Positions 1-9,258 of a stretch of 64,000 nt of DNA are shown piece after piece. Below the pieces are notes generated by a model. The model did no database searches, had not been told where the DNA came from, and saw only the letters and a program-made list of their open reading frames with translations. Source of the stretch: Methanoregula sp. (GTDB lineage: Archaea; Halobacteriota; Methanomicrobia; Methanomicrobiales; Methanospirillaceae); the NCBI GenBank assembly GCA_041645435.1, contig JBAZQB010000007.1:77751-141750 (forward strand), given 5' to 3'. Each line of letters opens with the position of its first letter. The first letter of the stretch is position 1. Position numbers and translations under genes: made by a program.

Positions 1-252
1 AGACTCACTGACGTATGTGATCAGAAGAAGATAATGCAGTATCTGCTCGATAGGGGAATTGCCACACGTCGCGGGGTTATGTGTGCCCACCGGGAAAATC
101 CCTATGTAGGTACCTGCCGGTTTGATTTGTCTGAATCAGAAAAAGCCCAGGACCATTGTATTATCCTGCCACTGTTTCACCAGATGACAGATAAAGAACA
201 GGATTATGTTGCAAAACACTTGATAACTGCATGTCATGAGATGATTAAATGA
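1..252 (+). CDS. DegT/DnrJ/EryC1/StrS sugar aminotransferase, C-terminal part
   Basis: The reading frame is open from the first base and ends at a TGA, so only the last 83 residues are present. They contain the segment ATRRGVMCAH followed by E and NPY, and a final stretch ending in a helix, as in PLP-dependent sugar aminotransferases that make amino sugars on nucleotide carriers. The catalytic lysine and PLP site lie outside the window. The stop overlaps the next start as ATGA, so it heads the glycan operon. The family call rests on the C-terminal pattern only; the exact sugar product cannot be told. Confidence 0.75.
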   Translation, partial: RLTDVCDQKKIMQYLLDRGIATRRGVMCAHRENPYVGTCRFDLSESEKAQDHCIILPLFHQMTDKEQDYVAKHLITACHEMIK

Positions 253-1241
253 CTGAAAACAATATGCATGATAATCCGGCTGGGTTAAATAATAACAATA
301 ATTCTGATAAAAAAAAAAATCCCCTGCTTTCTGTTATTACTCCTGCATATAATGAAGAAAAAAATATTCCTGAATTGTATACTTGCCTCAACGAAGTGAT
401 TACAAGATTAGGAATTTCTTGGGAGTGGATTGTTATCGATGACCACTCTTCAGATACTACCTTTGATGTAATCAGGCATATCTCAAATTCTGATCCACAG
501 GTCCGTGGAATTCGTCTTTCACGTAACCATGGATCACATACCGCAATAATGTGTGGGATAAGTTATGCACGGGGGGATTGTGCAGTTATCATGGCAGCAG
601 ATCTCCAAGATCCGCCGGAGGTCATTCCTTCACTCTATGAAAAATGGAAAGCCGGGATCCACGTTGTCTGGGCGGTCAGACAACAACGTGAAGGGATTCG
701 TACTCAGGATCACTTGTTTGCACGAATTTATTACCGGATCATGCGGGATATTGTTGGCATACAGAATATTCATCCATCCGGTGCGGATTTCTTTTTAATC
801 GATCATCGTGTTATTAATGGCATTCTGCAATTCCAAGAAAAAAACCGGAGTATTCTGGCATTAGTTGCCTGGATGGGTTACAAACAGGATTTTATCGAAT
901 ATACAAAAAAGGCCCGTCTCCATGGAGAATCCGGATGGAGTTTCAAGAAAAAAATCACACTTGTGATCGATTCCATCACGTCATTCAGCTATCTTCCGAT
1001 ACGATTTATGTCCTATATCGGAATTATTACTGCAATTTTCGGGTTTCTTTACGCTCTCTTTATAATTCTGAATGCAATCACCGGCAAACCTCCTGAAGGT
1101 TGGTCCTCCCTGATGGTTGTAATCCTGATTATAGGGGGTATCCAGATGGTAATGCTGGGAGTTCTTGGGGAATATGTCTGGCGGGCACTGGACGAATCAC
1201 GGAAAAGACCCCAGTTCCTTATCGAAGAAACAACATCCTGA
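249..1241 (+). CDS. GT2 polyprenyl-phosphate glycosyltransferase with two C-terminal TM helices (GtrB/DPM1-like)
   Basis: This 330-residue protein has a GT2 catalytic domain: VITPAYNEEKN near residue 30, the DDHSSDTT nucleotide-binding acidic pair near residue 60, and AADLQDPPE as the metal-binding D-x-x-D region. Two hydrophobic helices follow near residues 255-280 and 285-310, ending in GEYVWRALDESRKRPQF, the usual tail of GtrB-type enzymes that move a sugar from a nucleotide to a polyprenyl phosphate at the membrane. The start ATG overlaps the upstream stop by four bases (ATGA), indicating translational coupling. The sugar is unknown. Confidence 0.9.
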   Translation: MTENNMHDNPAGLNNNNNSDKKKNPLLSVITPAYNEEKNIPELYTCLNEVITRLGISWEWIVIDDHSSDTTFDVIRHISNSDPQVRGIRLSRNHGSHTAIMCGISYARGDCAVIMAADLQDPPEVIPSLYEKWKAGIHVVWAVRQQREGIRTQDHLFARIYYRIMRDIVGIQNIHPSGADFFLIDHRVINGILQFQEKNRSILALVAWMGYKQDFIEYTKKARLHGESGWSFKKKITLVIDSITSFSYLPIRFMSYIGIITAIFGFLYALFIILNAITGKPPEGWSSLMVVILIIGGIQMVMLGVLGEYVWRALDESRKRPQFLIEETTS

Positions 1242-1262
1242 TAATAACAAATCGGAAAGACC

Positions 1263-3512
1263 ATGAATGCAAAAACCATTTTAGATACAATCAAGAAAAA
1301 TCCAATCATTCAACGGATTTTGGTTTTTAAGGATACAAATCCGGCACTGTTTTTTTTCCTGTTCTTTTTATTCTGGGCGATATGGCTGTCTTTTCTCTAC
1401 TGGGGGCTGGGGGCATTTTCGTATTTAAGGGTTCATGACACGGGAGACGGGAATCTTCTTTACCGGGTTGTTGCTACACAAGACCTGATTCAGTACGGTA
1501 TTACCACATGGAGGCCGGAATTCTTAGGGGGTGTAGATGCCCTGACACTGCCCGGGCTGCCGCATTTCCTTTTTGATTCACTGCCGTTTATCGTTCTTCC
1601 CCCATGGCTGGCATATGGGTTGCTGATGCTTATCCAGCGGTTTGTTGCATCGTATTTCACCTTCAGGCTCTGTCGTGATTGCCTTGGGATGGATGTCACA
1701 TCTTCCATATATGCCGGGTTTGCATTCTCTCTTCTTGAATGGTCCCTGATGGACTGGACACTCTATTATGGACTGGGCCTTCCGGCAGCCCCGCTCTTCC
1801 TGTGGGTGATTGAACGGATCCTCATGATGGGAGATTATAAAAAATATATTTTTGCCTTTGTAGCGGGGATATTGCTTTATCTTATTGCCCCTGTTGTTCT
1901 TTTTATTCCATTTTTCTGGGGATTTGTATTTCTCTGGTTTGTCTTTATCAGGGAGGTCCGGAAACCGAGTTTTGTTCTCATATATGTGTTGTTTATTTTT
2001 GGAACCCTTGCACTTGCAGCCCCGGAAATCTGGGCGCTCCTCGCAAACGCACCATTAACCGGGAGAACCAGCTCCTATGATATCGGAATAGACAATCTTG
2101 TCAGGGGTTTTGTCCAGGATGCAACGATAGAGATTATTTCTGTCTTATTGATACTGGCTGCATTGTTTATCACGAGATTAAAGGACAAAACCCTGCTGAA
2201 ACTTGTTGCACTCTGCCTTTTCATTGAGATTGTGAGCCGGCTTTTCACGTTCCTCTCCCCATGGATTGCAGTGCATATGAGTTATCTTGCGACATTTACA
2301 CTGAACCGGTTTGGACAGTTTGTGTATATGCTCGTTCCCATAACCGGGGGATACAGTATTTATGCCATATCAAATTTTTTCAGTGAAGACAAAAAAGATC
2401 GGATTTCGGGATTCTGCAGGAAGCTTTCCTGTGGTTTTTCAAATTTCGGAACAACGGTTGGATCATGCGGAATATGTGCATGCCTGATTTGTTCGCTTCT
2501 GCTGAACGTGACTATTGTAACCTATCTGCCTTCGGATAACTATTACATTAATTATGAAAATCCCGCTTTGAAGCAACTGGCAATCAATGAATCCGGAGAA
2601 CAATTCAGGGTAGCGACCGTTGGCTGCAAGATGGCGACAACAAAACAGGCATCCCGATATGAGATTTATCCTGCATATGCAGCAATTTATGGCTTTGAGA
2701 CAATTGACGGGTACAACAGTTTTCATTTAAAACGATTTTCGGATTACTGGGGCATTGTTATTGATCCTGCCGTGGAAAAAGATGAACGTTTAAAGTCGAA
2801 CAAAGAAGGGTATATCACGCGCTGGATGTATTTGTACGCCCCATTCAATGGATCGTTTGAAAAGAAGAGCACAATTGAATTTTCAGAATATTACAATCTG
2901 AACTTACTCTCTTTAGCAAATACAAAATACCTGATCTCCCGCTGGGCTCTGAATCACAGTTCCCTGAAACCCGTGTACATCCCTCCCGGCTCATACCGGG
3001 ATACTGATGCATGGGAAAAACAACCCGTTACTTCCCAAATCATTGCTTACTTACAAGGCGAAAAACCCGCGCGTGCATTGTATATTTATGAAAATAAAGA
3101 TGTTTTTCCCCGTATATTTGTTGTATCAAAAATAAAAACGTTCGATACATCTGCTGCCTTGTTGGACGGATTGAAAAAAGCCAGAATTGAAGAGATACGA
3201 ACAACAGCATTTCTGAATTCTTCAGACATTAAAAAATCATCTTTTATAAACATGAATGCTGGAAATGTACAAATTAACATTACTGGTTACACTCCGGATC
3301 GGATATCTCTCGATGTTGAGACTGAGGGACCGGGAATTCTTGTAATCACCAACAATTACAGCCCTTACTGGCAGTGTGATGTGAATGGCGACCCATGTAA
3401 GATCTTCCCGGTATACCATTCATTTCAGGGAGTACTGATCAGTAAAGGTAAGAATGAAATAACGTTATTGTATAAACCTCCATATAATATTTTCACGGAC
3501 GATTTGGAATGA
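1263..3512 (+). CDS. YfhO-like large membrane protein
   Basis: The 749-residue protein has about ten or more hydrophobic segments over residues 28-430, then a roughly 300-residue outer domain. The end of that domain (ITNNYSPYWQCDVNG, then a GVLISKGKNEI segment) matches the C-terminal pattern of YfhO/GT-C-like membrane proteins linked to glycosylation of envelope polymers. The start follows a GGAAAGA purine run. Its last codons overlap the next gene as ATGA. It sits between a polyprenyl-phosphate GT2 and a glycerophosphotransferase-like gene, consistent with use of a lipid-linked sugar, but the reaction is inferred from context. Confidence 0.75.
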   Translation: MNAKTILDTIKKNPIIQRILVFKDTNPALFFFLFFLFWAIWLSFLYWGLGAFSYLRVHDTGDGNLLYRVVATQDLIQYGITTWRPEFLGGVDALTLPGLPHFLFDSLPFIVLPPWLAYGLLMLIQRFVASYFTFRLCRDCLGMDVTSSIYAGFAFSLLEWSLMDWTLYYGLGLPAAPLFLWVIERILMMGDYKKYIFAFVAGILLYLIAPVVLFIPFFWGFVFLWFVFIREVRKPSFVLIYVLFIFGTLALAAPEIWALLANAPLTGRTSSYDIGIDNLVRGFVQDATIEIISVLLILAALFITRLKDKTLLKLVALCLFIEIVSRLFTFLSPWIAVHMSYLATFTLNRFGQFVYMLVPITGGYSIYAISNFFSEDKKDRISGFCRKLSCGFSNFGTTVGSCGICACLICSLLLNVTIVTYLPSDNYYINYENPALKQLAINESGEQFRVATVGCKMATTKQASRYEIYPAYAAIYGFETIDGYNSFHLKRFSDYWGIVIDPAVEKDERLKSNKEGYITRWMYLYAPFNGSFEKKSTIEFSEYYNLNLLSLANTKYLISRWALNHSSLKPVYIPPGSYRDTDAWEKQPVTSQIIAYLQGEKPARALYIYENKDVFPRIFVVSKIKTFDTSAALLDGLKKARIEEIRTTAFLNSSDIKKSSFINMNAGNVQINITGYTPDRISLDVETEGPGILVITNNYSPYWQCDVNGDPCKIFPVYHSFQGVLISKGKNEITLLYKPPYNIFTDDLE

Positions 3513-4783
3513 AACGTATTCTCATCGTATCCGGACGTTACCAGACAGAGAATCCTTATCGGGAACTTGCAATTAAACGCCAGTTTGAAGCGAGTGGCTA
3601 TGAGACGGTATTTGCACTACCCGATCGGACGATCAACGAGCACGGATATGAAGAAGGAGAAATTACCCATAACCTGTGTAAAAAATATGGTGCGGTAATT
3701 ATTCATTCCCCGCAGGATTTCAAACAACAGGTCAGACTTTGTGATGCAGTCTTGTTCGGGTCGTGGAAAACGTATGGCTCTCTTGCTAAAATAGCCCGGA
3801 CCGTGGGACGACCGGTTCTTAATTTCAATTCCACCAGTGGTCTCGATCACTGGCCGCACTACGTTGACTGTGCATTTGTTAAGGGTCCGTTCAGTAAAAG
3901 GCAAATCCTGTATTTCCAGAATATTATCCAAGGATATGGTAATCTGAGGGAAAACCAAATAATTGTTACCGGATCCGTAGCACATGAACAGGAGCAAACA
4001 GCAAAACGAGATGCCCTGCCGATAACAAAAGATGAATTCTGTGATTTTTACAACTTCGATGCTTCACGCCCCATAATCACCTTCTTCCCAAAAGGTATAG
4101 GCAGCTTTGCACAGAAAGTCGGTACATGGTTTAAAGATTCTACTTCCGCTAAAAAACAAGAATACAACGATCAATTCATAAAAAAATACTTTGAGATTTG
4201 CAAATCGGTCCGGGACTCCGATTGCAATCTTCTCATAAAAATGCATCCGACAGCGTATGTATCATACAAATGTAAAACCGATGATGAATATGCGTTCTGG
4301 CAGAAGATACCGTGGGCTAAAATACTTGACCCTATCCATACATATGACTGCTACAGGCACACGGATTGCGGGATTGGGATTAATACTCATTCCTCATTGG
4401 ATCTTGGCTACTTCGGAAAACCGTTTATCTATGTAGATTCTGATAGGTTTACGCCACCGGATGCGGTACAGTTTCACATCAACCATTTGTGTTCGCTTCC
4501 ACTAGGCCCCTCGTCTCACTGGGATAATGTTCCTTTGACTCAAGTTAATCCCTGGTTTCCCTCGTGGCTTGGGCTTTTTTCTAGAATTGAAAATCTTTCC
4601 TATGTCCTGAAAACAGAACTCCCGTTGAAGATCCCGGAAGTTCAAAAAAACCGATTTATCAGCGAATTCTGGTATAAATCTGATGGAAAATCCTCTGAAA
4701 GAATCGTGGATGGTTCTATTGAATTTATTAACAAATATAAACCAACTCTATTACAGAAAATCCGGGGCTCTATGGGGATTTGA
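3509..4783 (+). CDS. Surface-carbohydrate biosynthesis protein, CDP-glycerol glycerophosphotransferase-like (GT-B fold)
   Basis: This 424-residue soluble protein starts with a Rossmann-like segment (KRILIVSGRYQTENPYREL) and has a second half with ITFFPKGIGSF, then LLIKMHPTAY and a GIGINTHSSLDLGYFGKPF segment. The HP pair followed by a late S/T-rich loop before a G-x-P is typical of CDP-glycerol:glycerophosphotransferases and related GT-B proteins. It overlaps the upstream stop by ATGA. The next start lies 4 bp past its own stop. It could instead be a different GT-B transferase, since no CDP-specific residue can be confirmed by eye. Confidence 0.6.
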   Translation: MKRILIVSGRYQTENPYRELAIKRQFEASGYETVFALPDRTINEHGYEEGEITHNLCKKYGAVIIHSPQDFKQQVRLCDAVLFGSWKTYGSLAKIARTVGRPVLNFNSTSGLDHWPHYVDCAFVKGPFSKRQILYFQNIIQGYGNLRENQIIVTGSVAHEQEQTAKRDALPITKDEFCDFYNFDASRPIITFFPKGIGSFAQKVGTWFKDSTSAKKQEYNDQFIKKYFEICKSVRDSDCNLLIKMHPTAYVSYKCKTDDEYAFWQKIPWAKILDPIHTYDCYRHTDCGIGINTHSSLDLGYFGKPFIYVDSDRFTPPDAVQFHINHLCSLPLGPSSHWDNVPLTQVNPWFPSWLGLFSRIENLSYVLKTELPLKIPEVQKNRFISEFWYKSDGKSSERIVDGSIEFINKYKPTLLQKIRGSMGI

Positions 4784-4787
4784 TCAG

Positions 4788-5900
4788 ATGGACACAAAGT
4801 TTTTCACTATTGCCCCGCAGATGAAAGATTATCTGGATACTGCACATGTTCACATGCCATATGTCATGCATATGAACCGGCCTAGTGTGAGTTCCCCCTA
4901 CTTCTCAACGGATAGTTTTGGCTTTCGCACGACACTCCACCAGGGAAAACCCCTCGCGCTATCCGATTATTATGGAAAGCAACATTCAGGCAGACGAGCC
5001 GCACTGGTAGGAGACAGCACAAGTTTTGGTGTTGGGGCAACTTCTGATGTCAATTCGATCTCCAGCCTCCTGAATAACCAAACCGGCTATACATGGTTTA
5101 ACTTTTCCGGCAGGACGTTTCAGTCCACACAGGAACTCATCCTGTATCTCCTTTATCGGCCTCCGGATGTTGAGAAAATTATAATCCTGTCCGGGATAAA
5201 TAATTTCGACTTAGCGTACCGGTGGTTTGGGGATATTCATACGTATATCCCCCCCTACCACCTTCAGAATCTGTATCAGGATCTCCTTCTCTCCCCTTCA
5301 AAGAATGCGGTCGTACCACGGATAAGAAAGTATTTCCGGAATCTGACACGTCAATTAATTAAGGGTAAGGGATTGGATCCAGGTAAAACCACTCCAGATG
5401 ATACCCGTTCCTTCTGCCCTGAATTTATCAGAAACAGGTTGTATTATGGTGCAACAGTATTTCCAGATCTTCTCAAAGATCCATCAGGTCTTACCCGATC
5501 CCTTGAGCGGTTCAGGAGGGATATGGAGATCTGGTCTGATATTACCCAAAATGGGGAAAAATGCCGGGTGACATTTATTCTCCAACCGATAGCCGAATGG
5601 AATAAAAAAACCCTCTCTCCTGAAGAAAAAATGTTGTTTGATCTGGTAAAACAACAACGCGGAGTGAACTGGGCAAAAGTTTCTTCTTATTTATTGGGTA
5701 ATGAAGAAAAATATCGGAGTGCAGTAAAAAGGATCTGTCAGGAGACGGGAATCGATTTCATCGATGCCAATGATATTGAATGTTTCAAAACCGAAGAATG
5801 GCTCTTCCTTGACCGGTATCATCTTACTGACCGGGGGCAGAAGATCATGGCAGATGTTATCAGTGAGAAAATAAACGGGATGAGGAAAAATGACTCTTAA
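4788..5900 (+). CDS. SGNH/GDSL-like hydrolase or O-acetyltransferase-like protein
   Basis: The protein of 370 residues carries SGNH hallmarks: GDSTSFG at residues 75-81 (nucleophile Ser in block I), GINNFD near 137 (block III Asn) and DRYHLTDRG with Asp 342 and His 345 (block V). Such proteins remove or add acyl groups on glycans or lipids. I chose ATG 4788, four bases past the upstream stop, over an earlier in-frame ATG at 4683 that would lie deep inside the upstream gene. No signal peptide is seen, so it probably acts in the cytoplasm on a nucleotide- or lipid-linked glycan. The substrate is unknown. Confidence 0.7.
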   Translation: MDTKFFTIAPQMKDYLDTAHVHMPYVMHMNRPSVSSPYFSTDSFGFRTTLHQGKPLALSDYYGKQHSGRRAALVGDSTSFGVGATSDVNSISSLLNNQTGYTWFNFSGRTFQSTQELILYLLYRPPDVEKIIILSGINNFDLAYRWFGDIHTYIPPYHLQNLYQDLLLSPSKNAVVPRIRKYFRNLTRQLIKGKGLDPGKTTPDDTRSFCPEFIRNRLYYGATVFPDLLKDPSGLTRSLERFRRDMEIWSDITQNGEKCRVTFILQPIAEWNKKTLSPEEKMLFDLVKQQRGVNWAKVSSYLLGNEEKYRSAVKRICQETGIDFIDANDIECFKTEEWLFLDRYHLTDRGQKIMADVISEKINGMRKNDS

Positions 5901-6924
5901 GATCAGTATTGGGATGAACCTCCGGACCGGTCCCTGGGGAGGGGGGAACCAGTTTGGGCAGGCTTTATCAGAATATCTCATGGACAAAGGTCATCAAGTT
6001 GTCTTTAGCCTAAATGATCAAGATATCGACATCATCCTGTTATGTGAGCCACGGAAAAGCACGGCAATTTGCGCTTTTAATCACAAAGACATTTTATGGT
6101 ATTTGCTCCTAAAAAACCGTAATGCACTGGTTGTTCACCGGATAAACGAATGTGATGAACGGAAGGGGACAACCAATATGAACAACCTGATTATGAATGC
6201 AAATACCTGTGCCGACCATACGATTTTTATATCCCGCTGGCTTCAGGAATTATACAAATCAAGAGGCATGGTGCCTGTACACTCAAATGTGATCATGAAC
6301 GGTGCGGATCAAAAAATTTTCAATAATTTTCAATATAGGAAATGGAATACGCGTGAGCCGCTAAAAGTAGTAACTCATCATTGGGGTGGAGGAGGACTGA
6401 AAGGATATGATATCTATAAGAAATTTGATGAGATCCTTATGGACAAATCGATGGCAGCAGGGTATGAATTTACTTATATTGGAAAACTCCCAAAAAACAT
6501 TACCTTCAATAATTCTCACCACATTCAGCCTCTTGCCGGTGTCGAGTTGGCATCTGAAATTCAGAAACATCATGTCTACCTGACAGCATCGCAGTACGAG
6601 CCGGCGGGAATGCATCATATCGAGGGGGCCCTTTGCGGTCTTCCCGTGCTTTATCGCGATACTGGTGGAGCGATACCGGAATATTGTCACTACTTTGGCA
6701 TTGAATTCAATGAAGAAAACTTCCAGGAAAAATTGCATGAAATGACAGAAAAATACGAATGCTGGGTCAAAAGAATGGAAAGTTACCCGTATACTGCTGA
6801 AAAAATGTGTCATGAATATCTCACATTATTCAACCACATGGTAAGGAACCGCGAAGAGTATCTGCAATCCCGGACGTGGCTAAAAAACCCATTCTGTCTT
6901 CTGAAGAATATTGTGATGAGTTAG
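5890..6924 (+). CDS. GT4-like glycosyltransferase
   Basis: The 344-residue protein has an N-terminal glycine-rich loop (RTGPWGGGNQFGQAL, residues 12-26) that in GT-B enzymes contacts the acceptor or donor, and a C-terminal E-x7-E type motif (EPAGMHHIEGALCGLPV, then GGAIPEY) that binds the sugar nucleotide. Its start overlaps the upstream SGNH gene by 11 bases, so the two are probably translated together. The next gene begins 7 bases downstream. Donor and acceptor cannot be told from sequence. Confidence 0.8.
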   Translation: MTLKISIGMNLRTGPWGGGNQFGQALSEYLMDKGHQVVFSLNDQDIDIILLCEPRKSTAICAFNHKDILWYLLLKNRNALVVHRINECDERKGTTNMNNLIMNANTCADHTIFISRWLQELYKSRGMVPVHSNVIMNGADQKIFNNFQYRKWNTREPLKVVTHHWGGGGLKGYDIYKKFDEILMDKSMAAGYEFTYIGKLPKNITFNNSHHIQPLAGVELASEIQKHHVYLTASQYEPAGMHHIEGALCGLPVLYRDTGGAIPEYCHYFGIEFNEENFQEKLHEMTEKYECWVKRMESYPYTAEKMCHEYLTLFNHMVRNREEYLQSRTWLKNPFCLLKNIVMS

Positions 6925-6931
6925 GCAGAAA

Positions 6932-8050
6932 ATGAACGATTTGGATTTTCTATCAGACCTGAAGGAAAAAATCAGCGGATACGTTCGTTCATTGGAAGAC
7001 CCACTTTGTGCAGGGCATTTCTATCCAATGGATCCTTCACAAACCCCCAAGACCCCCATCGCATTGGGGTATAGCTGCTTTGCCCTGAAGACACTTTATA
7101 CGATAAATGAGTGGGAAAAAATTCCTGAACTGAAACGACAACAATGGATTAACTACATCAAGAGTTTCCAGATAGGAACCCCTACTAACTATCAGCAACA
7201 TTACGAAAAAAATGCTTTTATCGATCCGCCTGTTGTTGATTATCTTTTACAGAAATCTTCCGTCGTTAAGAAGATAACAAGAATCCTCTTAAAAAAACCC
7301 AAATTCGGGGATCTGGAACGAACCATTTATGCAGAAACAAAACAGGCAATTGCAACCTTGCACCAAGTTGGTGAACACAACGATCATATTTACACATCCT
7401 TCCCAACTGAATTATCAGATCTGTATTCACATTTGATCTCTTTGAACTGGCGAGAACCATGGGGTGCTGGGGGACAGGCTGCAGCTCTGGCAGTATTTAT
7501 AAAAACTGAAGCACCCCGATTTCTTGGCGAGGCCGAGGTCCAGGCTCTTTCTGGACAGATTTCCGGTTTTTTTGGTTCGTTAGCAGACCCCGTTACCGGA
7601 GCATATTACATCAACCCAAAGCCCAATTACGGGCAGATGATCAATGGAGCTATGAAAGTGCTTACCGCTCTAGACTGGCTCGAGGAACGGGTTCATTATC
7701 CTGAACAACTCATCGATACCTGCCTCTCACAGATGCCCTCGTCTGAAGGATGTCATCTGGTTGATGCTGTGTATGTACTCCACCGGTGCAACCTTCAGAC
7801 GGATTATAAAAAACAGGAAATCAGGGAATACTGTACGAAGATCCTTCATATGATACAACTGCACCAGAATAAAGACGGGGGTTTCTCGTATCATATAGGA
7901 AAAACCCAGAACTGGTATTACGGGGTCCATTTTCCCCAGAAGACAGGAATAAGTGATCTCCATGGTACCTGCCTTTTAACTTGGGCAGTTGCTATGCTCG
8001 ATCAGATTTCTGAAGAGAGGATCCTGGAATGGGAGGTGATACGGCCTTGA
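6932..8050 (+). CDS. Alpha/alpha-toroid (prenyltransferase/terpenoid-cyclase-like fold) protein of unknown function
   Basis: The 372-residue soluble protein is rich in helices and has repeats such as GYSCFALKTL, GAGGQAAALAVF, GQMINGAMKVL and DGGFSYHIGKTQNWYYG. Alternating helix-loop units with DGGF-type turns are seen in alpha/alpha-toroid proteins (squalene cyclase-like, lyases). No cyclase DxDD motif is visible, so I do not assign an enzyme. Its place between glycosyltransferases suggests a role in glycan or lipid processing. Its stop overlaps the next start as TTGA. Confidence 0.55.
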   Translation: MNDLDFLSDLKEKISGYVRSLEDPLCAGHFYPMDPSQTPKTPIALGYSCFALKTLYTINEWEKIPELKRQQWINYIKSFQIGTPTNYQQHYEKNAFIDPPVVDYLLQKSSVVKKITRILLKKPKFGDLERTIYAETKQAIATLHQVGEHNDHIYTSFPTELSDLYSHLISLNWREPWGAGGQAAALAVFIKTEAPRFLGEAEVQALSGQISGFFGSLADPVTGAYYINPKPNYGQMINGAMKVLTALDWLEERVHYPEQLIDTCLSQMPSSEGCHLVDAVYVLHRCNLQTDYKKQEIREYCTKILHMIQLHQNKDGGFSYHIGKTQNWYYGVHFPQKTGISDLHGTCLLTWAVAMLDQISEERILEWEVIRP

Positions 8051-9138
8051 AAATCAGAAATTTTCTTGCGTCCCTCATTCAGCTGCCCTATGGGAGACTG
8101 GGCTTGAAACAAAAAGAAATTTTTTTTGTTGGTGGAGATGAGTGGTCATTTTATTGGGATGCTTATTACATCAGACTCGGGATGGAATTGCTAAAAATTC
8201 CAATTCATTCAACAAAGTCTCCATGGGGACTACGGCGACAGATCATCCATTTCAGTGACCGGTATGCTTTTTTTGGCGGTCCATTTTCAACCCTTGACAG
8301 GTCCAATCGAATTATACTCACATGGTTTCATGGTGACAGAATGGATCCAAACAAAGATATGCAGGAGTTATTTACCCTACTTGGTGATGCGGATCCATAT
8401 ATCGACCGGTATCTGGTTTCTTGCAGTATATCGAGAAATATCTTGATTAGTGAAGGTATCTCCCCCGAAAGGATCATTACAATCCCTCTGGGTGTTGATC
8501 TCACACGTTTTTCCCCAGCGACTCACGCAGAGAAGAACCGTATTAGGGAGAGTCTTGGGATTCCTGATGGTGCTTTCTGTATCGGATCATTCCAGAAAGA
8601 TGGGACCGGATGGGGCGACGGGGATGAACCTAAACTTGTCAAGGGCCCGGATATTTTCCTTAACACAATCAAAAATGCATATAATCAGCACAAACATCTG
8701 TTCGTCCTCCTCACCGGGCCTGCCCGAGGGTATGTTAAGGAAGGTCTAAAAAAGGCTGGCATCCCGTTTATTTATCACAACGTTCCAGATTATCTTGATA
8801 TTGTCCGGTTTTACCATGCTGTGGATCTTACTTTGATAACCTCCCGCGCTGAAGGAGGCCCGAAAGCATTTCTTGAGAGCTGGGCAACTGGGGTTCCGGT
8901 TATATCGACAAGAGTTGGAATGCCCGCGGATTATATCATAAATGGGCAAAATGGGCTGATCGCAGATATTGGTGATGAAACTGGCTTATTAGAGCATGTT
9001 ACTGCGATGGTGGAAAAAACAGAGTTGAGGGAACAATGCTCCAGAAACGCGCTAAATGATGTGAAACAATTCGACTGGAACCGGGTTACAGCAAGTTATT
9101 ATAACGACCTGTATAAACCATGTATTGACGAAATATGA
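8047..9138 (+). CDS. GT4 glycosyltransferase
   Basis: I place the start at TTG 8047, which overlaps the upstream stop (TTGA) and lies six bases after GGAGGTGAT, an excellent ribosome-binding site. An in-frame ATG at 8029 would begin before that site. The protein (363 residues) has IITIPLGVDLTRFSP, a central linker with GSFQKDGTGWGDGDEP, and the nucleotide-sugar-binding E-x7-E region SRAEGGPKAFLESWATGVPVI near residue 275. The family is retaining GT-B; the sugar is unknown. The N-terminal half is divergent, as is usual for acceptor-binding halves. Confidence 0.85.
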   Translation: MKIRNFLASLIQLPYGRLGLKQKEIFFVGGDEWSFYWDAYYIRLGMELLKIPIHSTKSPWGLRRQIIHFSDRYAFFGGPFSTLDRSNRIILTWFHGDRMDPNKDMQELFTLLGDADPYIDRYLVSCSISRNILISEGISPERIITIPLGVDLTRFSPATHAEKNRIRESLGIPDGAFCIGSFQKDGTGWGDGDEPKLVKGPDIFLNTIKNAYNQHKHLFVLLTGPARGYVKEGLKKAGIPFIYHNVPDYLDIVRFYHAVDLTLITSRAEGGPKAFLESWATGVPVISTRVGMPADYIINGQNGLIADIGDETGLLEHVTAMVEKTELREQCSRNALNDVKQFDWNRVTASYYNDLYKPCIDEI

Positions 9139-9258
9139 AACCGGGTGAAGGACTCATTTGCCAGACGGGTATTTGTCATTCAAACCTCATACATAATAAC
9201 GCTGGAAAATTTTAAAATGAATACTGAAGACAATTGTTGTCTGGTTGGGTATCATGCA

